A stretch of 64,000 nucleotides of DNA, from NCBI GenBank assembly GCA_036873755.1, contig JAVTVY010017243.1, positions 1 to 64,000 on the forward strand, in the 5' to 3' direction. The stretch is from Hanleya hanleyi. Taxonomy: Eukaryota > Mollusca > Polyplacophora > Lepidopleurida > Hanleyidae. Positions 45,648 through 54,605 of the stretch are shown here, one piece after another (position 1 is the stretch's first letter; each line of letters starts with the position of its first letter). The notes beneath the pieces are model-generated. The model did not search any database, was not told the DNA's origin, and saw only the letters and a list, made by a program, of their open reading frames with translations. A program made the position numbers and the translations under genes.

Positions 45648-46667
45648 ATGCCTAGAGCTCATCCACCGAGGAATAGAAAGCTCTCTGCAAAGAGGAAGGC
45701 TGCAGTGGAAACGGAGATGTCGGCGAAACGGGGTCGCAAAGGGGATTCGACAGCTCAGGACGTGGAACTGGAAGATGTGGGTCCTACTAATGACGGTCCT
45801 GCGAATAATAGTCCTCTCGTACAGGGAGTCTCGGCCAGTCCAAAGCCCCATGGTAAAGTTGCTGTTGGTGGCATAACTGGTGAGTGCAGTAATGTTGGTA
45901 TACAATCTAATATTTTGTCTCCTTCAGTAGACAGTTTTGTACCAAACCAGGTTGTTAGTGTGTGCCATACACTGGGGGCAAACATTCCACAGGCATTGAA
46001 AGAAAAAATTTGGAATGGGGAATATGTGGAGTTGGGTCTCATGTTAAAGGGGGAGAGAGAGCTGATACAGCACGTGGGCTCATCGGCTGTATTTTTGTCC
46101 TCAACCGGTGACTTAGAAATTAAAGCAAAGCCATCAGTGGCTCGTATCGAAACTGTTGAAAAGTGGACCTCAGCATTTCTAATATATGCTAGTGTAATGT
46201 TGGAAAAATTTCCCCACAGGGCCCCTGAGTATTTCAAGTATATGCACACTATCAGAACTGCAGCAGAAAGATTTGGCAGTTTCTGCTGGAGGGTTTATGA
46301 TGAGCAGTTCAGAATTCGCCATGCGAAAGCTCCTGAAAGGTCCTGGGCGGTGATTAATTCTGAACTTTGGTTAACGTATATGGTGCCCAGACAAATTCCA
46401 CATACCCTGGGAGCTGATTCTCCCTCTGCTTCTGAAACTGTGAAGAGTCAATCAGGTACGCATTATTCATGCTGGGATTTCAATGACAAAGGCTGTGCAC
46501 GGCAAAAGTGTAAATTTAGGCATGTGTGCTCCAGATGTGGGGGTTTGCATGCAGCCAATGTTTGCAACTCCGAGACAACTCAGTCCTTTCGTTCCCCCAA
46601 GGGCTCCCCCCAAAGTCCGTTTCGGCAGCAGCGAAAGTTTATATCAGTTAGGAAAAACACCTATTAA
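45648..46667 (+). CDS. Ngaro ORF1, gag-like protein with zinc motifs (339 codons)
   Basis: ATG at 45648 opens a 339-codon ORF ending TAA at 46665-46667. The N-terminus is basic (MPRAHPPRNRKLSAKRK), then a low-complexity linker, a helical middle (residues about 115-250), and a zinc module at 275-306: C-x7-C-x4-C-x3-H (CWDFNDKGCARQKCKFRH) directly followed by C-x2-C-x3-H-x4-C (CSRCGGLHAANVC). This pair is typical of the nucleic-acid-binding end of gag-like proteins of DIRS/Ngaro elements. Expected role: packaging element RNA. The next ORF overlaps its end in another frame. Intact in this copy. Confidence 0.82.
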   Translation: MPRAHPPRNRKLSAKRKAAVETEMSAKRGRKGDSTAQDVELEDVGPTNDGPANNSPLVQGVSASPKPHGKVAVGGITGECSNVGIQSNILSPSVDSFVPNQVVSVCHTLGANIPQALKEKIWNGEYVELGLMLKGERELIQHVGSSAVFLSSTGDLEIKAKPSVARIETVEKWTSAFLIYASVMLEKFPHRAPEYFKYMHTIRTAAERFGSFCWRVYDEQFRIRHAKAPERSWAVINSELWLTYMVPRQIPHTLGADSPSASETVKSQSGTHYSCWDFNDKGCARQKCKFRHVCSRCGGLHAANVCNSETTQSFRSPKGSPQSPFRQQRKFISVRKNTY

Positions 46668-47523
46668 GGTGGATACACTTGTCAGACTATTAGGTGACTA
46701 CCCGAGAAAGGATATTGCAGTGGAACTGGGTTATGGGTTCCAGTTTGGTTTTCCTCTACACTATGGGGGCCCTAGAATTCCTACTGAAGCAGATAATTTG
46801 AAATCGGTTGCTGACAATCCAGGTATAGTTGAGTAAAAGCTGGCTAAGGAAATTGCCCGAGGTAGAATAATAGGTCCTTTTACCAGTCGCCCCTTTTCTA
46901 CCTTGAGAATCTCTCCACTTGGTTTGGTTCCAAAAAAGACACCTGGTGAATATCGCCGTATCCATCACTTGTCTTATCCCTATTGTAACTCTGTTAATGA
47001 TCATATTGATCCCAGCATTTGCACAGTGAAATACACTCAGTTTGACTTGGCAGTTGAGATGGTGCAAAAGTTAGGAAAGGGGGCATTATTAGCTAAGGCT
47101 GATATTGAATCAGCCTTCCGCTTGTTACCTGTTAACCCAGCAGATTTTGACCAATTGGGCTTCCGGTTAAAAGGGCAGATTTATGTGGACAAAAATTTGC
47201 CTATGGGTTGTTCAATTTCTTGTGCAACTTTTCAAAAGTTTGCAACATTTTTGGAATGGGTTGTAAAACAGAGAGTTGGCCATAGTTTTGTTCTAAATTA
47301 CCTGGATGACTACTTTTTTTGTGGTAAGGCTGGCTCTACTGAATGTGAGCACGCCTTAAAGGTTTTTCTTCAAGCATGTGAAGAACTTGGAATTCCGGTA
47401 GCTACTGAAAAAACTGAAGGACCAGTCACTGTAATATGCTTTCTCGGGCTAGAATTAGATACCATCAACCTGGTGGTAAGAGTTCCCGTGGATAAAGTTT
47501 CTCAGATATGTGCAAAAATATAA
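46483..47523 (+). pseudogene. Ngaro ORF2, reverse transcriptase part, broken
   Basis: Frame +1 relative to the window opens within ORF1 and runs to TAA at 47521-47523, interrupted by an in-frame TAA at 46834-46836. Upstream of that stop: YGFQFGFPLHYGG and KSVADNP; downstream: SPLGLVPKKTPGEYRR, ALLAKADIESAFRLLP, LPMGCSISCATFQKF and the catalytic box NYLDDYFF (YLDD codons at 47299-47310). These are the standard RT blocks of the DIRS/Ngaro group. The natural start is unclear; overlap with ORF1 suggests frameshifting or splicing in active copies. The end at 47523 is caused by an extra A in the run at about 47513-47518, which shifts RNase H out of frame. Confidence 0.82.
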
Positions 47524-48244
47524 AGACATTTTGGCCTTGGAAAAAGTTCAATTAAGAGACCTTCAGTCTCTTATTGGGTCCTTGAATTTTGCATGTAAAG
47601 CAGTCGCTCCAGGTCGTGCATTCATTAGACGTTTGATTGATGCAACCTGTAACATTGAGAAACCTCATCACCATATCAGGGTGACCAAGGAAATGAAACT
47701 TGATTTACAAACTTGGTTAACTTTTTTCTGTGAGTTTAATGGGGTGAGTGTTTTCATGAACCAATTTTGGCTCTCAAATGATCAGTTAGATCTGTACACC
47801 GATAGTGCAGGGGGTTATGGAAATGGATTTGGTATGTACTTCCAAGGGAAGTGGGGTTATGGGACTTAGCCAGATGATTGGTTTGTTGATGGTGTGAACA
47901 GCGAGAGTATCACATATCTTGAATTCTTCCCAATATTGGTGGCTGTTACGACATGGGGACATTTGTTGCAAAATCAGAAAATTTTATTTCACTGTGACAA
48001 CATGGCAGTTGTACAGGTCCTGAATGCACTGACCTCGAAATGAGAATCTGTGATGAAATTGGTTAGGAGATTTGTGCTTTTATGTTTAGAGTTAAATATC
48101 CTTGTGAAGGGAGTTCATGTGGCAGGGAAAATTAATTGTATCGCGGATGCAATTTCTCGTGGACAGTGGACCAGATTTCGGGAGTTGGCCCCTCTGGCGG
48201 AAGTAGCACCAACCCCCATTTCATCAGCAGTCTGGAAGCTTTAG
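47510..48244 (+). pseudogene. Ngaro RNase H domain, frameshifted with two nonsense codons
   Basis: It continues the RT ORF in frame 2 after the one-base shift: connection segment (LQSLIGSLNFACKAVAPGRA), then RNase H with LDLYTDSAG (first Asp), ITYLEFFPI (Glu), LFHCDNMAVV (Asp) and IADAISR (last Asp). All four acidic positions survive. TAG at 47867-47869 and TGA at 48041-48043 interrupt it. It overlaps the recombinase ORF, which starts in frame 1 at about 48136. Confidence 0.78.
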
Positions 48245-49152
48245 GAAAGGAGAAGACCCGCCTGCTTAATGCTGCTATTTCACGCAACACGCACAGGCTG
48301 TATCAATCCGCTCTATCCTGCTTTAGCCAATATTGTAATCATTTCAATATACCCATTATGTGGCCATTTTCCACCAAGAATATTGCTAATTTCATTGCCT
48401 ACTTGTCTTCGTTAAAGTATTCTCCTGCTATGGTATCATCATATGTGTCTGCTATTTCTTACCACCACAAGATCAGGGAATTGCCGGATCCTGCTCAAAA
48501 TTTCATAATTCGCAAAATGTTGGAGGGAATGCGAAGACTTGACCGTAGACGCGATTTGCGAGCACCTATTTCGTTAGAAATACTTAAGCGGTTGCCTAAT
48601 GCATTGCAGAGTGTATGCCGTACCATATACGAGTCTAAATTGTTTACTGCAGCATACATGCTAGCATTTTTTGGCTTCTTTCGGGTACGGGAATTAGTTG
48701 TTAGTAATGGCGTCATGGATCGGGCATTACTCCTGGGTGATGTGGTGGTAGACCTGCAGGCGACGCCCCCTGCTTTAAGGATACGCATCAGAGCTTCCAA
48801 GACAGATCAAACCGGCAAATCGGTCACATTACAAATTGATTCAGTAGCTGACAAGACAATATGCCCTCTGTCAGCCATTATAAATTACCTCCGATTGCGC
48901 CCCAATATGGGTCCTCTATTCTTCTTGCATGCAGATGGCTCTCCATTAACTCGGTATCAGTTTGCCGCTGTTCTGAAAAAGGCAATTCGCTTTTGCAATT
49001 TGTCACCTAGTCTCTACCAAACGCATAGCTTCCGGATAGGAGCTGCGTCTCAGGCTAGCGCGCAAGGTGTGCCTGATGATATCATAAAGTGCTGGGGTCG
49101 ATGGAGGTCTAGATCATTCTCTCGGTACATTCGCATTCAGTATATTAACTAG
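48136..49152 (+). CDS. Ngaro tyrosine recombinase (338 codons), open
   Basis: Residues about 40-130 form a SAM-like core-binding domain (NTHRLYQSALSCFSQYC, FIAYLSSLKYSPAMVSSYVS). The catalytic domain has the first Arg in GFFRVREL (R183), a Lys in SKTDQTGK (K222), the H-x-x-R pair in THSFRIGAAS (H297, R300), GRW (W323) and the nucleophile Tyr in SRYIR (Y331). All expected catalytic positions are present. Established role: integrates the circular DNA copy without an endonuclease. The first ATG lies inside the end of the RNase H reading frame, so the true start may be later or made by frameshift. It is the best-preserved enzyme of the element along with the hydrolase. Confidence 0.88.
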   Translation: MYRGCNFSWTVDQISGVGPSGGSSTNPHFISSLEALGKEKTRLLNAAISRNTHRLYQSALSCFSQYCNHFNIPIMWPFSTKNIANFIAYLSSLKYSPAMVSSYVSAISYHHKIRELPDPAQNFIIRKMLEGMRRLDRRRDLRAPISLEILKRLPNALQSVCRTIYESKLFTAAYMLAFFGFFRVRELVVSNGVMDRALLLGDVVVDLQATPPALRIRIRASKTDQTGKSVTLQIDSVADKTICPLSAIINYLRLRPNMGPLFFLHADGSPLTRYQFAAVLKKAIRFCNLSPSLYQTHSFRIGAASQASAQGVPDDIIKCWGRWRSRSFSRYIRIQYIN

Positions 49153-49180
49153 TTTTCCTGAAGCTAAAGTCCAATCATCA

Positions 49181-49789
49181 GTGGTGTTGCAATTTAGCTT
49201 CTCCATTTCAGAGGTCCGCATATATGGTTCCTCATATGTCTATTGGGCATATAGAAGAGCCCTCATCAGACCGGCAAAGAAGAATTTAGGTTTAGAGAAG
49301 TTTGGGGTCAACATAACTTGGTGTGGCAAACGGGGCATGGTGTTGTCTATGCTAAAACCGGCAGTAGAAGAGGATCTGAGGAATTGCTCGAAACCAGATG
49401 TCTTAGTGATTCATCTTGGTTCAAATGACTTAGTTTCACGTAAATGCTTTGAGGTGTATACTGATGTAAAGGAAATTATCCAATATTTAGGAGAATTACT
49501 GCCAGAATGTGTTATTGTTTGGTCTAACCTGTTACCTCGGTTATACTGGCATGGACGTAATGTTAGGGCAATGGAAAGAGCCAGAAAGTATGTGAATAGG
49601 AAAGCGGCCGCAGCAATTCGGGAAGTAGGTGGTAGAATTATCAAGCATAGCGATATCACTCATGAAATAACCGGGTTATATCGCTATGATGGAGTACATT
49701 TAGCCTCAATCGGAAATGATATTTTCATTAACACATTGCAAGGTGCCTTAGAAACATTCGTCACCACCGACCAACAAGTTTTTGATTAA
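49181..49789 (+). CDS. Ngaro SGNH-type hydrolase ORF
   Basis: The ORF is open to TAA at 49787-49789. Block I is RIYGSSYVYW (Ser at position 18 of this reading), block II Gly in CGKRGM, block III VIHLGSNDL (Asn in G-x-N-D), and block V YDGVHLASIGND (Asp and His of the D-x-x-H). The four SGNH residues are all present, so an esterase-like enzyme is predicted; its job in the element is unknown. No ATG precedes block I. The frame is open upstream across the recombinase stop, and a good acceptor (GCTTCTCCATTTCAG, ends 49211) lies just before block I. Expression by splicing or by read-through from the recombinase is therefore likely. Confidence 0.78.
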   Translation: MVLQFSFSISEVRIYGSSYVYWAYRRALIRPAKKNLGLEKFGVNITWCGKRGMVLSMLKPAVEEDLRNCSKPDVLVIHLGSNDLVSRKCFEVYTDVKEIIQYLGELLPECVIVWSNLLPRLYWHGRNVRAMERARKYVNRKAAAAIREVGGRIIKHSDITHEITGLYRYDGVHLASIGNDIFINTLQGALETFVTTDQQVFD

Positions 49790-49865
49790 GCATGTTAAGT
49801 TAGGGTTATTTAGTGCAGGTGCCCTTAGGATGTGGGTGGTGAGTGTGTAATAGACACACTCGGTG

Positions 49866-50375
49866 GCTGGATCCTTGCGGGCACACTATAACTACGGGAA
49901 ACATGGCCCATGTGTTCCATAGGCATGTTGGGCTTGCCTGGTATTTTACACAGGAAGCAGGTATGGTTTTAATAAATTCACCTATGAAGACCATAGGGAT
50001 GGTGGACTTGCCTGGGAATTTTCACAGGGAGTATACGGTAATGGTTTAATTGATAAATTCGCCTATGTACATGTAGCCCAGCTTGCCTGGTAATTTCACA
50101 GGGAGCAATTTAATATAATGATTTTAATGATTCGCCAATGAATTCCATGGGGATGGGGCCCTGCCTGGAATAAATTTCACAGGGAGCAATGGTAATTTAA
50201 ATATACCGTATAGCTGAGTCGTCCGGACACCGTAAGGTTGGCGTCCAGCTTGCCCGTGGGGATCTAGCTACTGAGATGTGTATTTTATAATAAAGACGTG
50301 GCCGATATCCATCCAACAAAATATTGAGTCTTGGTTTTTTTATTTGTGTTGAGTGTTCTAGCATATTTGAATAAT
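49866..50375 (+). repeat. Ngaro B1 repeat
   Basis: From GCTGGATCCTTGCGGGCACA to GCATATTTGAATAAT, it matches B2. Its first ~350 bp contain four diverged ~75-bp subunits sharing GGG.TTGCCTGG and TTTCACAGGGAG words. AATAAA at 50289-50294 could be the element's poly(A) signal. Confidence 0.85.
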
Positions 50376-50624
50376 AATGTTTATCAACTGAATGATAAAC
50401 AGCCTTATTCAGGGGCGAGAACCGAGTGGTGGGGTAAATGCTGGACGGGGTTATTCCCCTTAGACCATAGGTTGTAGTTTGATCATCATAGTGAATGCAG
50501 GGTTATCCCCCTTACATCACATCTTCATGTAACTCAAGGGCAAAGTTCAACATCCGGGCCTCTCTCTCCATCATGGTTGCTTGTAGCAGAAGCTTTTTGA
50601 AAGTGTATTTGTAATCGAGAAAAT
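50376..50624 (+). repeat. Ngaro A2 repeat (uninterrupted)
   Basis: Follows B1 without a gap (junction AATAAT|AATGTTT) and gives the intact form of A1, including the empty CATCATAGT site and the 43 bases lost from A1. Confidence 0.88.
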
Positions 50625-50809
50625 TCCCACCCACCTTCCCCCTGTACATGTATGTCCTCCCTTGTGTCAAAATTGTTTTCATGAGGCTGTTGGTGTAGGA
50701 AGGTAGCATTTGCGTACACTTCGCCATCCATAAGATGGCTTGCGAATCGTGAGTCTCCATTATTGCGGAGCGATATCCGGTATATTACGGGATTCTGTTC
50801 GGCCTTCAT
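50512..50809 (-). other. antisense ORFs reaching from the A2-B2 spacer into A2
   Basis: On the minus strand an 82-codon ORF (50760-50512) starts METHDSQAILWMAKCTQM and ends with TMMEREARMLNFALELHEDV. It looks helical and protein-like, unlike most chance ORFs here, and part of it (FLDYKYTFKKLLLQA) is also readable antisense in A1. An overlapping 91-codon ORF starts at 50809. It could be a captured host exon or chance. The family is not recognised. Confidence 0.25.
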
Positions 50810-51506
50810 CCGGCAGAGAACAGACTCGAGAAATCTGATAAATTACAGGTTTTCAAACCACTTGGGAAACAGATATAGGCTAGGCTTACAAAATATATAG
50901 GTATAAATAACTTTCGTATCACCCAAGAGGTGTGGTAGATCTGTAATTTTCAACAAGTAAGGCATCACATGATTCGAAAATGGCGAGTTACGTTGGGGTT
51001 ACGTCGGTAGACTTTAGCTGATTGGCTGACGAAGTCACGTGGTATTGATTTCTGGAAATTCCCTCTCGCACTTGCCGAAAGTAGGCTGTAAATGGATACA
51101 CACGATCCCAGGGTCAGTCTTACCGCGTATAGATGACCGAGATGGTTACAGGTTGGGAAGGTAGGAGACCCCATTTTTAAATGTTATTTGCTGAGGACTT
51201 GATATTTTTAGACAGTTATAGAATTGTATTTTGTTGTTGTTGTTATTACAATTGCATGGATCTGTTTGTGCAGGTAATTGTGACTTTCATCAATTGATAA
51301 TATTTGCCTCCGAGGCTATTAAATTTATAGCCTGTGAATAACTCTTAGAGAATGAGTTCTAAGCCTATATGATTTGTATTAGTGAATAACTGAATAATTG
51401 CATGATTTATTATGATTGTAAACATTGCTGGCTGTTTGGTATTTGTTCTGTATTGCAGACCTTTCCGGGTTCATTGTCAGAAAACTTTGTCACGGTTTTG
51501 GAGGCT
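50625..51506. other. Ngaro A2-B2 spacer
   Basis: An 880-bp stretch between A2 and B2 that has no copy elsewhere in the window. A compact split-repeat element would have A2 and B2 adjacent, so this is extra DNA (insertion or captured sequence). It contains a (TTG)n run near 51235 and an acceptor-like TTCTGTATTGCAG near 51462. Confidence 0.4.
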
Positions 51507-52969
51507 GCTGGATCCTTGCGGGCACACTATAACTACGGGAAACATGGCCCATGTGTTCCATTCTGGAAGACGGGAGTATCCCAGCAGCCTTTGCGGCGCT
51601 GCCTGACAACAATGGCGTGGGCTAAAAGATGGCCTAGCGACGTATTCACTTAGCCCAGGCAGACCGGGATTCTCGCCGTTAAATCGTATTTCCTCGACGT
51701 TTGCGGCTGGTAATCATTTGGAGTCGATAATATATTGTTAATAAGGTACCATTTAACAGCTGAAAGGATCAATTTTGTGGTAAAGACTCCAGGAAAGGGT
51801 AATAAACAGCTCTTAAATAAACCACAACACTGATCTACGGGGCGCTAACCCAGCCGTTAAAACCCTGGGGTTAACACAGCGGCAACACCGTCATTGTCGG
51901 CATATAGCACGGATAATCTGTTTTAATCTCCCCCATAAAGCTGTTAATTATCCATATTCAGTGATTGACTTATTGAATGATTAACATCAGCATGGAGCAG
52001 TATGTATCTGTCGCTTTTAACCGTAAATTTTCTGTATAAACAGTCAATCAATTTTATTTGATCTTTAGTCTGACGTGTGTTTCTTTGTCATGTTTCTTTG
52101 ATAAGTCAGTCACTGAATATGGATAATTAACAGCTTTATGGGGGGAAATTAAAACAGATTATCCGTGTTATATGCCGACAATGACGGTGTTGCCGCTGTG
52201 CTAACCCCAGGGTTTTAACGGCTGGGTTAGCGCCCCGTAGATCAGTGTTGTGGTTTATTTAAGAGCTGTTTATTACCCTTTCCTGGAGTCTTTACCACAA
52301 AATTGATCCTTTCAGCTGTTAAATGTTACCTTATTAACAATATATTATCGACTCCAAATGATTACCAGCCGCAAACATCGAGGAAATACGATTTAACGGC
52401 GAGAATCCCGGTCTGCCTGGGCTAAGTGAATACGTCGCTAGGCCATCTTTTAGCCCACGCCATTGTTGTCAGGCAGCGCCGCAAAGGCTGCTGGGATACT
52501 CCCGTCTTCCAGAATAGGCATGTTGGGCTTGCCTGGTATTTTACACAGGAAGCAGGTATGGTTTTAATAAATTCACCTTGAAGACCATAGGGATGGTGGA
52601 CTTGCCTGGGAATTTTCACAGGGAGTATACGGTAATGGTGTAATTGATAAATTCGCCTATGTACATGTAGCCCAGCTTGCCTGGTAATTTCACAGGAAGC
52701 AATTTAATATAATGGTTTTAATGATTCGCCTATGAATTCCATGGGGATGGGGCCTTGCCTGGAATAAATTTCACAGGGAGCAATGGTAATTTAAATATAC
52801 CGTATAGCTGAGTTGTCCGGACACCGTAAGGTTGGCGTCCAGCTTGCCCGTGGGGATCTAGCTACTGAGATGTGTATTTTATAATAAAGCCGTGGCCGAT
52901 ATCCATCCAACAAAATATTGAGTCTTGGGTTTTTTATTTGTGTTGAGTGTTCTAGCATATTTGAATAAT
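51507..52969 (+). repeat. Ngaro B2 repeat, interrupted by a 952-bp foldback
   Basis: 51507-51561 and 52516-52969 together match B1. AATAAA recurs at 52883-52888. The end GAATAAT joins the right half of the outer palindrome at 52970. Confidence 0.86.
51562..52513. mobile_element. 952-bp foldback element with ~415-bp arms
   Basis: TCTGGAAGACGGGAGTATCC at the left pairs with its complement at the right. The arms stay almost perfectly paired to about 51980/52100, around a ~120-bp loop. The dinucleotide AT is duplicated (51560-51561, 52514-52515); B1 shows the empty site (CCATAGGC). ORFs at 51.4-51.65 and 52.42-52.62 kb are mirror artefacts. No transposase; superfamily unknown. Confidence 0.85.
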
Positions 52970-53341
52970 AACAGTTGTTGGGATAATGACACATAAAGTA
53001 TAGCATGTCCTCGTTCAATGGCATACAACTTTGGCACATTTCGTGCGCTGGTTCGATCGCTAGCCATTTAAAAGAAGGTGGTGTTTTCTCTCAGGATCAT
53101 TTTCGAGGCCATGTTGTTAACCTGGTCTATGTATAGGGTATATAGTGTAATTTTCCATGCTTGGCAAACACGGGCTCGCGCTTTAAAATATGACCATGTA
53201 TGAGTATTATAGTAAGCTATATAATAATTTAGTGTTTCAAAGATGTTAAAAAAACAAAAAAAATAAAATTTAAAATTTAAAAAAATTAAATTTTAAATTT
53301 TCAAAACAATCTCTGACAAAACAGTGCTACTTAGCCCTGTG
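52970..53341. mobile_element. hAT-like palindromic element, right half
   Basis: Inverse of 43781-44163, ending GTGCTACTTAGCCCTGTG, followed by the target duplication TTTGCCAT (53342-53349). Joining the halves without the Ngaro gives a perfect palindrome at the centre (CTGTTAACAG). Confidence 0.8.
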
Positions 53342-53349
53342 TTTGCCAT

Positions 53350-54265
53350 AGCACTAAAAATAATTATAGACTCCCATCCAGGGAGGTCCAGAAAAAATTA
53401 ATTCGAACCAACAAACAATAAAATAATAACAGTTGTTAACAGTTTACAAATGGTCCGCGCGATATATTAACACAGTGTCTCCACATTCTCGTCTCGCGAG
53501 ACTCCCTACTGCGAGAAAGAGTCTCACGCGTAAATGGGAGCCATCCCCCCAAAATTTGGGGGGTGAGTAGGCGGCGTATGATTATCTGGCTTGTCACTGA
53601 CCTGCTGACTCCGCCGAGTTAGAAGCGAATTGCTAAACATAACGTGGGCTATATAATTGGGAAATGACTCTTTCCGTTTCGGAGCATATCAATCGCGAAC
53701 AAATTATTGTCGGTATGTATACTTGGCCGTGAAAGCGAGTTATCTAATACAGGAAGTAGTTCGCGGGTAGACACGGCTCGCTTTGAGAATGATGTCATGC
53801 TGCCTCGCTTTGAGATTGGAGATTCAAAAATGTCACCAGTTTACATGAGAGTCGCTTTGGTCTCCCGCGGGTAGACACGGCTCTCTTTGAGAATGAGTGT
53901 CTCCAAAGACCCAAAAGCCCCGTATGACAGTGTTATATTCAATACAGCGCCATCTACCTACACAAGGAAAATGATAATTTCGCAGTTTGATTGTCATAGC
54001 ATTACAAAATAATTATAGTCTCCCACCCAAGGAGTTCCAGAAAAGATTATTTCGAACAACCAACCAGAAAAATAATATCAATTGTAAACAGTTTTAAAAT
54101 AGCCCGCGCTAAATATTAAAAGACAAACACAATGTCAGCTGAACGACTATCGTCTGTTCGAAGTTTGATTAAAACATTGTCTTCGAAGATCCGAAAGACC
54201 GTATGACAATGTTATTTACAATACCGCGCCATCTACCCACACAAGGAAAATGGAGATCTAGTGAC
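53350..54265. repeat. two diverged copies of a ~260-bp repeat, the first split by a MITE
   Basis: ATAATTATAGACTCCCATCC ... AACAGTT ... GTCCGCGCGATATATTAA (53360-53483), continued after the MITE by CCGTATGACAGTG ... GCGCCATCTACCTACACAAG (53906-53970), is matched by 54000-54250 in the same order. Confidence 0.7.
53484..53895 (-). mobile_element. 412-bp MITE, copy 2, inverted, 10-bp target duplication
   Basis: The same 412 bp as 44935-45346 in reverse orientation, apparently with no or almost no differences. It is flanked by AGTGTCTCCA at 53474-53483 and 53896-53905. Its own duplication proves an independent insertion. Confidence 0.88.
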
Positions 54266-54469
54266 CAGCCGGGCTGACCAAGACAAAACAAAAACCGCCG
54301 CGAACAGCGAAAATCTCACGGATCAATTCAAAATTTCACCATGTACAGATGCCAAAAATGTTCACGAAAAATACTACTCAAGAAATCTGGAATAACACCA
54401 GCTTAGAACCCCAGAAATACTCAAAATAACAAACACGAGTTTGCACGTGCAAATGACTCAATCTGACTG

Positions 54470-54605
54470 CATCCGAGAGAGAGAGAGAGAGAGAGAGAAC
54501 ACAGGTGCTTCTATCTACCGTTCTATGTTCCACCCCCAACCCTCTTCTAGATATAGTATAGGGTTGAGGGTGGAACATAGAACGGTAGATAGAAGCACCT
54601 ATGAG
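54470..54605. repeat. small foldback bounded by (GA)n
   Basis: AGGTGCTTCTATCTACCGTT at about 54504 pairs with AACGGTAGATAGAAGCACCT at about 54581, a ~40-bp stem with a ~17-base loop. GAGAGAGA runs lie on both sides. Confidence 0.75.

Larger units (their letters stand above)
44818..52969 (+). mobile_element. Ngaro-type tyrosine-recombinase retrotransposon with split direct repeats
   Basis: Order: A1 (44818-45444) - gag-like ORF - RT-RNase H - tyrosine recombinase - SGNH hydrolase - B1 (49866-50375) - A2 (50376-50624) - spacer - B2 (51507-52969). Removing the 412-bp and 952-bp inserts and their duplicated bases leaves about 6.8 kb. A1/A2 and B1/B2 are nearly identical, B1 being 510 bp and B2 509 bp without its insert. 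Split direct repeats, a tyrosine recombinase instead of a DDE integrase, and an SGNH hydrolase are known marks of the Ngaro group. The outer ends join the flanks at TAA with no longer duplication, as expected for recombinase-mediated entry. RT-RNase H is broken, so this copy is not autonomous. Confidence 0.88.

Noticed and set aside
51402..52619. Paired ORFs on opposite strands
   Set aside because: They are mirror readings of the foldback arms joined to B2.
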